DNA of 64,000 bases from Streptomyces sp. NWU339 (GCF_003143855.1 NZ_QFRK01000026.1:44230-108229), one strand, 5' to 3'; positions 1 to 8,732 are shown, counted from the stretch's first letter. The notes: a model not told the origin generated them from the sequence alone. Program-made: numbers and translations.

Positions 1-242
1 ACCTCCTCGATCACGATGACGGTGGCCAGCGCGTCGGCGCCCGCGCCGCCGTACGCCTCGGGCACGTGCACGGCGTGCAGGTCGTTGGCGGTCAGCGCGT
101 CCAGCGCCTCCCGGGGGAAGCGGGCCTCCTCGTCCACCGCGGCGGCGTACGGCGCGATCTTCGCCTCGGCCAGCGAGCGGACGGCGTCGCGGAGCATGTC
201 GTGCTCCTCGGACGGGCGGTACAGGTCGAAGTCCTGACTCAT
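1..242 (-). CDS. acyl-CoA dehydrogenase, N-terminal 80 residues (cut by window start)
   Basis: Reading the minus strand from the ATG at 242 gives a protein starting MSQDFDLYRPSEEHDMLRDA, running through FPREALDAL and HVPEAYGGAGAD. This is the all-helical N-terminal domain of a FAD-dependent acyl-CoA dehydrogenase. The rest lies beyond the window, so the catalytic Glu cannot be seen. It is transcribed away from the TetR gene at 423, and the palindrome at 315-353 sits between them, so TetR control is likely. With icmF, the crotonases, the hydroxybutyryl-CoA dehydrogenase and the thiolase to its right it could supply the butyryl-CoA to crotonyl-CoA step. That substrate is an inference; the family call is firm. 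Confidence 0.88.
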   Translation of the reverse strand, partial: MSQDFDLYRPSEEHDMLRDAVRSLAEAKIAPYAAAVDEEARFPREALDALTANDLHAVHVPEAYGGAGADALATVIVIEE

Positions 243-314
243 GACAAGGACGTCCCAACTCTGCTCCGGCCGTGAAAACGGCCGGAGCGTACAGAAACCG
301 GTGATGACCTAGCG

Positions 315-353
315 ATGGAACTCAGTATCGAAATTATGCACACCGAGTTCCAT
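315..353. promoter_or_regulatory. long inverted repeat, candidate TetR operator
   Basis: ATGGAACTC at 315-323 is mirrored exactly by GAGTTCCAT at 345-353, giving 9-bp perfect arms 21 bp apart. It lies in the divergent gap between the acyl-CoA dehydrogenase (start 242, minus) and the TetR gene (start 423, plus). The word GGAACTCAG recurs at 1218-1226 just after the TetR gene. A TetR autoregulatory site is the simplest reading. Confidence 0.6.
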
Positions 354-422
354 TTTTTCCAGCCCTTCTCTGTGACCACGCACACCCGAGCTCGCCCGCC
401 GGGATCGACTCAGGCGGGTGTT

Positions 423-1178
423 ATGTTCCCCTCCATGGACGAGGCGCAGGGACACGGCCGGACAGTCGGCGGCAACTCCGTGAAGCGACCGAAGCGGGAC
501 GCCCTGATCGCGGCGGCGTTCCAACTGTTCCTCGAGCGCGGCTTCGAGCGGACCACGATCGACGACATCGTCCGGCTCGCCGGCGTGGGCCGCAGCTCCT
601 TCTTCCGGTACTTCCCGTCCAAGGAGGACGTGGTCTTCCCCGATCATGAGGGCTGTCTGGCCGAGATGACGACCTTCCTCCAGGACAGCAGCGGCGAGAA
701 CGTGGAACCGGTGACCCGGGTCTGTGACGCCGCTCGCCTCGTCATGCGGATGTACGCCGGCAACCCCACCTTCGCCATCCAGCGGTATCGCCTCACCAAG
801 AGCGTGCCGGCGCTCCGCAACCACGAGTTGTCCGTGGTGCGGCGATACGAGGGCACCCTCGCCGCCTACCTCCGCCGACGCTTCGCGAGCCGATCCGACG
901 GAACCCTGCGGGCGGATGTCATCGCCGCCTCCGTGGTGGCTGCCCACAACAACGCGCTTCGTTCATGGCTCCGTTCCGGAGGCCAGGGAGACGTCTCGGC
1001 GCGCATGGACGCCGCTCTCGCGTTCGTGCAGAACTCCTGGGGCCCGGAAGGCCCGGCCGCGGCCGCGGCTGCGGGCGACAGCGGAGAGGGCGACGACGTC
1101 GTCGTCCTGATCACCACGCGCAAGACGCCGCTGTGGCACGTGGTTCGCAAGATCGAATCCACTCTCCACGAGAGCTGA
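423..1178 (+). CDS. TetR/AcrR family transcriptional regulator
   Basis: The N-terminus carries a TetR helix-turn-helix: RDALIAAAFQLFLERGF, then TTIDDIVRLAGVGRSSFFRYF and SKEDVVF, about residues 25-75. The C-terminal ligand domain is helical and ends in an acidic, Ala-rich stretch (residues ~205-225) followed by a basic tail. I chose the ATG at 423 because AGGCGGG lies just upstream; an ATG at 435 is the alternative. It is divergent from an acyl-CoA dehydrogenase and precedes a crotonase, the usual setting of TetR regulators that sense acyl-CoA or fatty acids. GGAACTC inverted repeats flank it on both sides, suggesting autoregulation plus control of both neighbours. The ligand is unknown. Confidence 0.88.
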   Translation: MFPSMDEAQGHGRTVGGNSVKRPKRDALIAAAFQLFLERGFERTTIDDIVRLAGVGRSSFFRYFPSKEDVVFPDHEGCLAEMTTFLQDSSGENVEPVTRVCDAARLVMRMYAGNPTFAIQRYRLTKSVPALRNHELSVVRRYEGTLAAYLRRRFASRSDGTLRADVIAASVVAAHNNALRSWLRSGGQGDVSARMDAALAFVQNSWGPEGPAAAAAAGDSGEGDDVVVLITTRKTPLWHVVRKIESTLHES

Positions 1179-1195
1179 TCACCACCCCGAGGAAT

Positions 1196-1226
1196 GAAAC
1201 TCAGTTCCTTTACACAGGGAACTCAG
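1196..1226. promoter_or_regulatory. second GGAACT inverted-repeat cluster, candidate TetR operator
   Basis: GAAACTCAGTTCC (1196-1208) is followed by GGGAACTCAG (1217-1226); AGTTCC and GGAACT form inverted arms 9 bp apart, and GGAACTCAG repeats the word at 317-325. The site lies just after the TetR gene and about 340 bp before the crotonase ATG at 1563. The remaining sequence between 1227 and 1562 holds no gene I can support, so the crotonase transcript may have a long leader. Confidence 0.5.
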
Positions 1227-1562
1227 CACCATAGGATGCGCACGGGCCGCAACGGGTGCCCGGCGTGGGCGCGCGGTCCTTGCGGTGGGCAGCGTGGTCC
1301 TCCTCCTCGCCCTCCAGCAGACGTCTTCCGGGCCATGTCGCGTGCGGGACGATCAGTCCGATGTTGACGTGGGCGCCCTTACCGAGCACAGTCACCCCCT
1401 GACGGTGATCGGCCCGCCAAGGACCTCGTCCGGCGTCACCCGGAGCCGGGCGTGGCGACCATGCGTGGCGGTGGCCATGCGTCGGCCGCGCTCTCCCCCA
1501 CTTCTACACCTGCGGTACTGCCCGCCCAGTCCGCACCCCCTCGACCAGGAAGGAGCACACAG

Positions 1563-2339
1563 ATGACGCAGAACCACGACCGGACCGAGGACCTCGTCCG
1601 TTACGCACGCCAGGACGGCCTGGCCCGCATCACGCTGGCCCGGCCGAACCGGGCGAACGCGGTGGACCTGCCCACTGCTCGTGCCTTGGGCGCGGCGGTG
1701 GACCGGGCGGCCGACGATCCCGCCGTGCGGGCGGTGCTCATCTGCGGCGAGGGCCGGCGGTTCTGTGCCGGAGGGGATGTGGCGGCGATGGCAGCCGCGG
1801 CGGACCGATCGGGCTACCTGGAGGAGCTGGCCGACACTCTCGACCAGGCCCTGCAGCGCCTGGCCGCCCTGCCCACACCCGTCGTTGCCGCAGTACAGGG
1901 GTCCGTGGCGGGAGCCGGGCTGGCCCTGATGCTCAGCTGCGACGTGATCGTCTCAGCCGCCTCGACGAAGTTCCTCATGGCCTACGCGGGGGTCGGCCTG
2001 ACCCCCGACTGCGGCACCTCCTACCTCCTTCCGCGGGCCATCGGTCAGGTCCGCGCCCTCGAGCTGGCTCTGACGGGCCGTACGCTCACCGCTGCCGAAG
2101 CACACCAGTGGGGGCTGGTCACCGAGGTGGTGAACGACGAGGTTCTCCAGGAGAGGGCTCTCGAGCTCGGTCAACGGCTCGCGTCCGGACCGGCGTTCGC
2201 CCTCGGTCAGGCCAAGCGCCTGTTGCGCGCCTGGCACATGCCGCGCGAGCAGATGGGGCGGGAGGAGGCCCGCGTGATAGGGGAGGCGGTCGGGCGTGAG
2301 GAGGCCGTCGCGCTCCTCGCCTCCTTCACCGGCCGGTGA
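1563..2339 (+). CDS. enoyl-CoA hydratase/isomerase (crotonase family)
   Basis: 258 residues, full crotonase length. The start at 1563 is supported by AGGAAGGAG about 10 bases upstream; an in-frame upstream extension has no such site. Crotonase landmarks in order: ITLARPNRANAVD near residue 25, oxyanion-hole segment GRRFCAGGDVAAM near 65, AGAGLALMLSCDVIVSA near 120, GLTPDCGTSYLLPR near 145, and C-terminal helix AKRLLRAW. The Asp of TPDCG replaces the second catalytic Glu of classical hydratases, as in PaaG-type members, so it may isomerise or hydrate. It lies downstream of TetR and could hydrate crotonyl-CoA in the IcmF route. The exact substrate is not readable. Confidence 0.9.
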   Translation: MTQNHDRTEDLVRYARQDGLARITLARPNRANAVDLPTARALGAAVDRAADDPAVRAVLICGEGRRFCAGGDVAAMAAAADRSGYLEELADTLDQALQRLAALPTPVVAAVQGSVAGAGLALMLSCDVIVSAASTKFLMAYAGVGLTPDCGTSYLLPRAIGQVRALELALTGRTLTAAEAHQWGLVTEVVNDEVLQERALELGQRLASGPAFALGQAKRLLRAWHMPREQMGREEARVIGEAVGREEAVALLASFTGR

Positions 2340-2388
2340 GGGCAAGGAGCGTGGGCCCGGGCGAGCGAGCCCAACTGAAACGCGGAGG

Positions 2389-3183
2389 CTAGAGCCACTC
2401 CACGTCGTCTTCGAGCAGATCGCCCATACTGGCCCGGTGCAGATTGACGATGTTCGTCAGGTGCGTGCGCATCATGGCCTCCGCCTTCTTGGGGTCGCCG
2501 TCGACGATGACCCGGGCCAGCTTGACGTGGTCGTGCGCCAGCGTCTGATGGATGGTCCGCACATCCGCCACGGTGGCGAGGTGGTGGGCCACCAACTGCC
2601 CGTAGGCGCGGAAGGTCACCTGGAAGACCTTGTTTCCCGACAGCGCCGCGACGGCACCGTGGAACCCCTCGTGCCCGGACACGTAGATGTCGAGATCGTC
2701 GTGCGCCTCCTCCTCGACGTCGCCCGAGAGGTAGGGCGCCATCGCGGACTCCCGCAGGGCGGCGTCCGGATTCGCGGCAGCCATGCGCGCGAGCGTCGGC
2801 TCCGCGAACAGCCACGCATCGAACAGTTCGCCATAGGTCGCTCCCGCCAGATGGAAGTAGAGCGCCTCCATCCGGCCCAGGTTGGCGGAGTCGACGGTTC
2901 CCACGAGCGGCCCGCCACCCGGCCCACGGCGGATGGTGATCATTCCCTGGACCTCGAGGAGCCTCAACCCCTCCCGCAACGACTCGCGGCTCACGCCGTA
3001 CTGCTTCACCATCTCGGCCTCCGAGGGCAAGCCGTCTCCCGGCTGCAGCCCTTGCGCCCGGATCGCGCGCACGACATTGCGAGCAACCACCTCTGCGGCC
3101 TTGAGGGGCCTGAGGACCGACCCACCTGTGGCGATCGGGATCGCCGCCGAGCCACTCCCGTTCCTGCTACTCACCTGGCGCAT
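2389..3183 (-). CDS. GntR-family regulator, FadR/FCD type (paralogue 1)
   Basis: 264 residues. The N-terminal winged helix contains LPSEAEMVKQYGVSRESLRE and GLRLLEVQGMITIRRGPGGG (residues ~52-95). The C-terminal helical FCD ligand domain contains HEGFHGAVAALSGN and further His residues at about the positions FCD proteins use to bind a metal or acid ligand. It is about 75 percent identical by eye, over roughly 240 residues, to the regulator at 15170-15964, and both end DVEWL. It is transcribed away from the crotonase at 3320. The palindrome ATTCCTCATGACGAAT in that gap is one of a set across the island, making this protein and its paralogue the best candidates for the regulon's repressors. Confidence 0.9.
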   Translation of the reverse strand: MRQVSSRNGSGSAAIPIATGGSVLRPLKAAEVVARNVVRAIRAQGLQPGDGLPSEAEMVKQYGVSRESLREGLRLLEVQGMITIRRGPGGGPLVGTVDSANLGRMEALYFHLAGATYGELFDAWLFAEPTLARMAAANPDAALRESAMAPYLSGDVEEEAHDDLDIYVSGHEGFHGAVAALSGNKVFQVTFRAYGQLVAHHLATVADVRTIHQTLAHDHVKLARVIVDGDPKKAEAMMRTHLTNIVNLHRASMGDLLEDDVEWL

Positions 3184-3277
3184 CCTTCCGACTGGGTCTC
3201 GCTCCCAACTTCATACTGAAACCGCTCGCGAGCACAAGTTCGGGTCCGTTGACACGAAACCCTCCCCGGCACCCCCT

Positions 3278-3293
3278 ATTCCTCATGACGAAT
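3278..3293. promoter_or_regulatory. operator site O1 (ATTCnTCATGAnGAAT family)
   Basis: ATTCCTCATGACGAAT matches the palindromic consensus except at the two central n positions. It ends 26 bases before the ATG of the crotonase at 3320. TAGCGA directly follows (3294-3299) and TAGCGT lies at 3308-3313; the second as -10 box would give a nearly leaderless mRNA. It is about 95 bp upstream of the divergent FadR paralogue 1. Confidence 0.65.
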
Positions 3294-3319
3294 TAGCGAT
3301 CTCGTGCTAGCGTCCGCAC

Positions 3320-4168
3320 ATGGCAGACGCTATCCCCGGCTCCGGCCCGATCACGTACGAACGACGCGACTCCGTCGCGCTGATCACCTTGAACAGGCCC
3401 GAGTACCGCAACGCCCAGAACTCCGCGATGACGTACGCCCTGGACGACGCGTTCACCCGGGCGGTGAACGACGACTCGGCGCGAGTCATCGTCCTCCGCG
3501 GGGCCGGACAGCACTTCTGCGCCGGCCACGACATCGGCACACCGGGGCGCGACGCCCACCAGTCGTTCGACCGTCGCGCCATCATCCACTGGGACCACGT
3601 CGACCGCGAGGGCGTCGACGCGAGGTACGCCCGCGAGTCCGAGGTCTATCTCGGCATGTGCCGACGCTGGCGCGAGATTCCCAAGCCCGTTATCGCCATG
3701 GTTCACGGGGCCTGCATCGCCGGTGGTTTGATGCTCGCCTGGTCGTGCGACTTCATCGTCGCCTCCGACGACGCCTTCTTCTCCGATCCCGTGGTCCGGA
3801 TGGGCATCCCCGGGGTGGAGTATTTCGCCCACCCGTGGATGATGAACCCCCGGGCAGCCAAGGAGTTCCTCTTCACCGGCGATCGGTTCTCCGCCGCACG
3901 GGCGCACGAGCTCGGCATGGTGAACCACGTTGTGCCGCGCGAACAGCTCGAGGGCACGGTGTTCGCCATCGCCGAGCGGATGGCGCAGATGCCCGCCTTC
4001 GGCCTGGCCCTGACCAAGAAGGCAGTCAACCAGGCTGAGGACCTCCAGGGCATGCGCGCCGGCATGGACTCCGTCTTCGGTCTGCACCACATGGCGCACG
4101 CCCACAACGCCGAGGTCGGCGCCGACGCGCTCGGCGGGTTCGACGCCCGGGCCATGAGGGCCCGCTGA
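3320..4168 (+). CDS. enoyl-CoA hydratase/isomerase family protein
   Basis: 282 residues. Crotonase signature: ALITLNRPEYRNAQN near residue 20, oxyanion loop GQHFCAGHDIGTP near 65, HGACIAGGLMLAWSCDFIVA near 125, RMGIPGVEYFAHPW near 155. An insertion of about 25 residues (DAHQSFDRRAIIHWDHVDRE) follows the oxyanion loop, as in actinobacterial crotonases for bulky CoA esters. The usual first catalytic Glu is not present at the position after the second glycine loop, so plain hydration of short enoyl-CoA is doubtful. No clear ribosome-binding site precedes the ATG, fitting a leaderless or short-leader transcript from the promoter overlapping operator O1. It is the left-most member of the proposed regulon. 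Substrate unknown. Confidence 0.88.
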   Translation: MADAIPGSGPITYERRDSVALITLNRPEYRNAQNSAMTYALDDAFTRAVNDDSARVIVLRGAGQHFCAGHDIGTPGRDAHQSFDRRAIIHWDHVDREGVDARYARESEVYLGMCRRWREIPKPVIAMVHGACIAGGLMLAWSCDFIVASDDAFFSDPVVRMGIPGVEYFAHPWMMNPRAAKEFLFTGDRFSAARAHELGMVNHVVPREQLEGTVFAIAERMAQMPAFGLALTKKAVNQAEDLQGMRAGMDSVFGLHHMAHAHNAEVGADALGGFDARAMRAR

Positions 4169-4298
4169 ACGGCCCGTTGCCGCGCGGGGTCCGACCAGCG
4201 TCGTGACGCTGCTCGGCGAGGTGCGCCCGCACGGTCCCGATCACCGGAAACACCCCTGGCCTGTGCTTGCCGTCACACAACCATCACCTGCTGCAATT

Positions 4299-4316
4299 TA
4301 CTAGGGCGTCCTAGTA
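4299..4316. promoter_or_regulatory. perfect palindrome upstream of icmF, candidate operator
   Basis: TACTAGG (4299-4305) and CCTAGTA (4310-4316) form a perfect 7-bp inverted repeat with a 4-base centre (GCGT), 43 bases before the icmF ATG. TACTnnnnnnnnnnAGTA palindromes are typical TetR-type sites, and it differs from both other operator families in the window. The regulator is not identified here. Confidence 0.5.
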
Positions 4317-4359
4317 TTTCTCCAGCCAACTCTCCCCCGTACCGTCCGGGAAGGCCTCC

Positions 4360-7300
4360 ATGAACGAACTGCACCGCCCCGTGCATCCCGTCCGCCTGGT
4401 CACCGCTTCGGCCCTGTTCGACGGGCACGACGCGTCGATCAACATCATGCGGCGCATCTTCCAGTCCCAAGGCGCCGAGGTGATCCACCTCGGACACAAC
4501 CGGTCAGTGCGGGAAGTCGTGGACGCGGCACTCGAGGAGGACGCACACGGCGTGGCGGTCTCGTCCTACCAGGGCGGGCACGTCGAGTACTTCGAGTACC
4601 TGGTCGAGTCGCTGCGCGAGCGGGGGGCGAAGCACATCCGCGTGGTGGGCGGTGGCGGCGGCGTGATCGTGCCCGAGGAGATCGCCCGACTGCGCAAGAG
4701 CGGTGTGACCATCTTCTCCCCCGAGGACGGCCAGCGGATGGGCCTCGCCGGGATGGTCAACTCGGTGATCCGGGACTGCGACTTCGACCTCTGGGACGGC
4801 AGGTCGACCGACGCCGCCGCCGTGCTCGCCGGCGACCGGTTCGCGGTCGCTCGTGCCATCACGGGCGCGGAGCTCGGCAAGCTGCCCATGGATCTCCTGG
4901 AGCGGCTGCGCGCCGCTGCGGCGGAGCGGGTCACGCCCGTTCTCGGTATCACCGGAACCGGCGGCTCCGGGAAATCGTCGCTGACGGACGAACTGGTGCG
5001 CCGGTTCCGTGTCGACCAGCAGGACAGGCTGCGGATCGCGGTGATCGCCGTCGACCCGACCCGCCGCCGCGGCGGCGGCGCACTGCTCGGTGACCGGATC
5101 CGGATGAACTCCCTGGACGGGGAACGGGTCTTCTTCCGCAGCCTCGCCACCCGCGGCAGTCACGAGCTGCCCGAGCACCTGGCCGATGTGATCGACGTGG
5201 TCAAGGCCGCCGGGTTCGACCTGGTGATCGTGGAGACGCCGGGCATCGGCCAGGGCGACGCGGCGATCGTGCCGTTCGTCGACATCCCGATGTACGTGAT
5301 GACGCCGGAGTTCGGCGCCGCCTCGCAGCTGGAGAAGATCGACATGCTCGACTTCGCCGACGTGGTGGCCATCAACAAGTTCGAGCGGCGCGGTGCCAAG
5401 GACGCCCTGCGCGACGTGGCCCGCCAACTGGTCCGCAACCGCGAGGCGTTCGACAAGAGGCCCGAGGACATGCCGGTGTTCGGCACCGCGGCGGCCACGT
5501 TCAACGACGACGGTGTCACCGCGCTCTACCAGCACCTGAGGACCGCCCTGGGCGAGAAGGGGCTTCCGCTGTCCGAGGGCACGCTGCCCACGGTCGACGT
5601 ACGCCACTCCTCCGGCATCCGGCAGGTGGTGCCCGCGGACCGGGTGCGCTACCTCGCCGAGATCACCGAAACGGTCCGCGCCTACCACGCCGAGACCGGA
5701 CGAGTCGCCGAGGCGGCCCGGCGGGTGCAGCGCCTGGACATCGTCCAGGGCGAGCTCGTCCGGGCCGGGTCCGACGCCGGCAACGTGGCCGCGCTGCTGG
5801 AAGAGGCACGCAAGCAGCTCCCCCACCAGGTCGCGGAGCAGATCGCGAACTGGCCCGCCGTCGTGGAGTCCTACTCCGGCGACGAGCAGGTCGTGAAGGT
5901 CAGGGACAAGGAGATCCGCACCAAGCTGACCCGCGAGTCCCTGTCGGGCAACAAGGTCCCCCGCGTGGCGCTGCCCGCGTTCGCCGACCACGGAGAGCTG
6001 GTGAGGTTCTGGCGCCGGGAGAACCTGCCCGGCTACTTCCCGTTCACCGCCGGGGTGTTCCCGTTCAAGCGCGATGGCGAGGACCCGGCCCGGATGTTCG
6101 CCGGCGAAGGCGATCCCTTCCGCACCAACCGGCGGTTCAAGCTGCTCTCCGAGGACCAGCCGGCCACCCGGCTGTCCACCGCCTTCGACTCGGTCACCCT
6201 GTACGGCCGTGACCCCGACGAACGTCCCGACATCTACGGCAAGGTCGGCACCTCCGGCGTCTCCGTCGCGACGCTGCAGGACATGAAGACGCTCTACGAC
6301 GGCTTCGACCTGGTCGCGCCCACCACCTCGGTGTCGATGACGATCAATGGTCCGGCGCCCACGGTGCTGGCCTTCTTCCTCAACACCGTCATCGACCAGC
6401 AGGTCGAGAAGTTCCGCGCTGCCGAGGGCCGCGATCCCTCGCCCTCGGAGGCGGCCGAGCTGCGCGCGCACGCGCTGGCGAACGTGCGCGGCACGGTGCA
6501 GGCCGACATCCTGAAGGAGGACCAGGGCCAGAACACCTGTCTGTTCTCCACCGAGTTCAGCCTGCGGATGATGGCCGACATCCAGGAGTGGTTCATCCAT
6601 CAGCACGTCCGCAACTTCTACTCCGTCTCGATCTCCGGCTACCACATCGCCGAGGCCGGCGCGAACCCGATCAGCCAGCTCGCGTTCACCCTCGCCAACG
6701 GGTTCACCTACGTCGAGGCCTACCTGGCGCGCGGCATGCACATCGACGACTTCGCGCCGAACCTGTCGTTCTTCTTCTCCAACGGCATGGACCCCGAGTA
6801 CTCCGTGCTCGGCCGGGTCGCCCGCCGGATCTGGGCCGTCGCGATGAAGGAGAAGTACGGCGCCAACGAGCGTTCCCAGAAGTTGAAGTACCACGTCCAG
6901 ACCTCCGGACGCTCCCTGCACGCCCAGGAGATGGACTTCAACGACATCCGCACCACCCTGCAGGCGCTGATCGCCATCTACGACAACGCCAACTCGCTGC
7001 ACACCAACGCCTACGACGAGGCCGTCACCACTCCGTCCGCGGAGTCCGTACGCCGCGCGCTGGCGATCCAGCTCATCATCAACCGGGAGTGGGGCCTGGC
7101 GATGAACGAGAACCCGCTGCAGGGCTCGTTCGTCATCGACCAGCTCACCGACCTGGTCGAAGAGGCGGTGCTCGCCGAGTTCGACCGGATCAACGAACGC
7201 GGCGGCGTACTCGGCGCCATGGAGACCGGCTACCAACGCGGCCGCATCCAGGACGAGTCCATGCTCTACGAGCAGCGCAAGCACGACGGCACGCTGCCCA

Positions 7301-7587
7301 TCATCGGGGTGAACACCTTCCGTCGGCCCGGCGGCGACGCCGAGCCCCAGGAGCTCGAACTCGCCCGCGCCACCGAGGAGGAGAAGGAGTCCCAGCTCAA
7401 GCGGGTCCACGACTTCCAGATCACGCACAGCGAGGAGGCCGCGAAGGCGATCGCCCGGCTCAAGGAAGCCGCGATCAACGGTGACAACGCCTTCGAGGTC
7501 CTCATGGATGCCGCCCGTGTCTGCTCGCTGCAGCAGGTCACCGAGGCGTTCTTCGAGGTCGGAGGCCAATACCGGCGCAACGTCTGA
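4360..7587 (+). CDS. icmF: fused isobutyryl-CoA mutase IcmF (B12 mutase with built-in GTPase chaperone)
   Basis: 1075 residues in the IcmF order. First a cobalamin domain with DGHDAS (D21, H23 as lower axial ligand). Then a MeaB/MeaI-like GTPase with Walker A GTGGSGKSS (199-207), VDPTRRRGGGALLGDR and ETPGIGQGD. Last the mutase barrel. It interconverts isobutyryl-CoA and n-butyryl-CoA with adenosylcobalamin, while the G domain guards cofactor loading. Aligning to methylmalonyl-CoA mutase by eye, ARMFAGEG puts Phe580 at the substrate Tyr position and GQNTC puts Gln724 at the substrate Arg position. Phe/Gln is the isobutyryl-CoA pair, and their 144-residue spacing matches characterised IcmF. Neighbouring beta-oxidation genes would burn the butyryl-CoA. 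Its own palindrome (4299-4316) suggests separate regulation. Confidence 0.97.
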   Translation: MNELHRPVHPVRLVTASALFDGHDASINIMRRIFQSQGAEVIHLGHNRSVREVVDAALEEDAHGVAVSSYQGGHVEYFEYLVESLRERGAKHIRVVGGGGGVIVPEEIARLRKSGVTIFSPEDGQRMGLAGMVNSVIRDCDFDLWDGRSTDAAAVLAGDRFAVARAITGAELGKLPMDLLERLRAAAAERVTPVLGITGTGGSGKSSLTDELVRRFRVDQQDRLRIAVIAVDPTRRRGGGALLGDRIRMNSLDGERVFFRSLATRGSHELPEHLADVIDVVKAAGFDLVIVETPGIGQGDAAIVPFVDIPMYVMTPEFGAASQLEKIDMLDFADVVAINKFERRGAKDALRDVARQLVRNREAFDKRPEDMPVFGTAAATFNDDGVTALYQHLRTALGEKGLPLSEGTLPTVDVRHSSGIRQVVPADRVRYLAEITETVRAYHAETGRVAEAARRVQRLDIVQGELVRAGSDAGNVAALLEEARKQLPHQVAEQIANWPAVVESYSGDEQVVKVRDKEIRTKLTRESLSGNKVPRVALPAFADHGELVRFWRRENLPGYFPFTAGVFPFKRDGEDPARMFAGEGDPFRTNRRFKLLSEDQPATRLSTAFDSVTLYGRDPDERPDIYGKVGTSGVSVATLQDMKTLYDGFDLVAPTTSVSMTINGPAPTVLAFFLNTVIDQQVEKFRAAEGRDPSPSEAAELRAHALANVRGTVQADILKEDQGQNTCLFSTEFSLRMMADIQEWFIHQHVRNFYSVSISGYHIAEAGANPISQLAFTLANGFTYVEAYLARGMHIDDFAPNLSFFFSNGMDPEYSVLGRVARRIWAVAMKEKYGANERSQKLKYHVQTSGRSLHAQEMDFNDIRTTLQALIAIYDNANSLHTNAYDEAVTTPSAESVRRALAIQLIINREWGLAMNENPLQGSFVIDQLTDLVEEAVLAEFDRINERGGVLGAMETGYQRGRIQDESMLYEQRKHDGTLPIIGVNTFRRPGGDAEPQELELARATEEEKESQLKRVHDFQITHSEEAAKAIARLKEAAINGDNAFEVLMDAARVCSLQQVTEAFFEVGGQYRRNV

Positions 7588-7612
7588 CCCGCCGGTACGA
7601 CGGCCGCGGTCC

Positions 7613-7639
7613 GCACCCCGCCGCATCCGAGCGGGGTGC
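7613..7639 (+). terminator. hairpin after icmF, probable terminator
   Basis: GCACCCCGC (7613-7621) pairs with GCGGGGTGC (7631-7639) across a 9-base loop, starting 25 bases after the icmF stop. There is no U tract, as is common in Streptomyces. The remaining bases up to the next gene at 7872 contain nothing else I can support. Confidence 0.55.
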
Positions 7640-7871
7640 CGCCGCACCTCGGCCCTGACGTGCTCAAGTCGGCAGGCAGCCGCTCCGGCGTCCGCCTGCC
7701 GCGCCACCCGTACCCGGTCCCATGGGCGCCGGCCTCGAGGACACCACCCGCGTCCCTTCCCTTCCCTTCAACCGACCGCCGAAGGCCGTTGCCGGAGGCC
7801 GGTACCGCCGCGACGTCCGTGCCTCACCCGGCCGGAAGCAAGACTGCGCTCTTCGTCAGATAGGACCTCAG

Positions 7872-8732
7872 ATGGATCCCGTTACCCGTCTCGGTGTCAT
7901 CGGCTGCGGCCTGATGGGCTCCGGCATCGCCGAAGTCGCCGCCCGCAACGGCCTCGACGTCCGCGTCGCCGAGTCCACCCATGACGCCGCCGAGGCAGGC
8001 CGCCGCCGTATCACCGCCTCCCTCGACAAGGGCGTGCGCCACGGCAAGCTCAGCGAGGAGCAACGCGACCAGGCCCTCGCCGGGCTCTCGTTCACCCACG
8101 ACCTCGGCGACATGGCCGACCGTCAGTTCGTCATCGAGGCCGTCGCCGAGAACCGCGACATCAAGACCGACGTCATCCGCGCCCTGGACAAGGCGGTCGA
8201 GGACCCCGCGGCGATCCTGGCCACCAACACCTCCTCGATCCCCATCGTCGACCTCGCCGTCGCCACCGAGCGCCCCGGGCAGGTCATCGGCATGCACTTC
8301 TTCAACCCGGTGCCCGTGCAGCAGCTGGTCGAGCTCATCCCGGCCCTCACCACCAGCCAGGAGACCGTGCAGCGCACCCGTGACCTCGCCGGGCAACTGG
8401 GCAAGCGGGCCATCCAGGCACCCGACCGCTCCGGCTTCGTGGTCAACGCACTGCTCGTGCCCTATCTGCTCAGCGCCGTGCGGATGCTGGAGTCGGGCGC
8501 CGCACGCCCGGACGACATCGACCGGGGCATGGAACTCGGCTGCGCCCACCCCATGGGGCCGCTGCGCCTGCTCGACCTCATCGGTCTCGACACCGCCCAA
8601 GCGGTGGCCGAGTCGATGTACGAAGAGTTCAAAGAACCGCTGTACGCACCGCCCGCCCTCCTGCGCCGCATGGTCGCCGCGGGCCACCTCGGCCGCAAGA
8701 ACGGCCGCGGCTTCTACACCTACGACGCCTGA
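7872..8732 (+). CDS. 3-hydroxybutyryl-CoA dehydrogenase (3-hydroxyacyl-CoA dehydrogenase family)
   Basis: 286 residues, the usual length for the stand-alone enzyme. The N-terminal Rossmann fold has GVIGCGLMGSGIAEVAARNG (residues ~8-27). Next come ATNTSSIPI, the catalytic HFFNPVPVQQLVELIP (His near residue 140), and the C-terminal dimerisation domain with GFVVNALLVPYL and HPMGPLRLLDLIGLD, ending LGRKNGRGFYTYDA. It oxidises (S)-3-hydroxybutyryl-CoA to acetoacetyl-CoA with NAD(P). The ATG at 7872 was preferred because the Rossmann strand begins at once after it; an upstream extension to 7722 is Arg/Pro-rich and shadow-like. Placed between icmF and a convergent acetyl-CoA acetyltransferase, it fits the third step of a butyryl-CoA to acetyl-CoA route. 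Confidence 0.93.
   Translation: MDPVTRLGVIGCGLMGSGIAEVAARNGLDVRVAESTHDAAEAGRRRITASLDKGVRHGKLSEEQRDQALAGLSFTHDLGDMADRQFVIEAVAENRDIKTDVIRALDKAVEDPAAILATNTSSIPIVDLAVATERPGQVIGMHFFNPVPVQQLVELIPALTTSQETVQRTRDLAGQLGKRAIQAPDRSGFVVNALLVPYLLSAVRMLESGAARPDDIDRGMELGCAHPMGPLRLLDLIGLDTAQAVAESMYEEFKEPLYAPPALLRRMVAAGHLGRKNGRGFYTYDA

Noticed and set aside
238-243. TCATGA near 240, 15962, 25575 and 53915 as operator cores
   Set aside because: These are overlapping stop/start codons (TCATGA or TCAT on the opposite strand) inside genes, without the ATTC/GAAT flanks.
4504-7707. 1067-codon open frame opposite icmF
   Set aside because: Antisense shadow of a GC-rich gene; low-complexity Gly/Val/Arg composition and no domain, while the plus strand is a clear IcmF.
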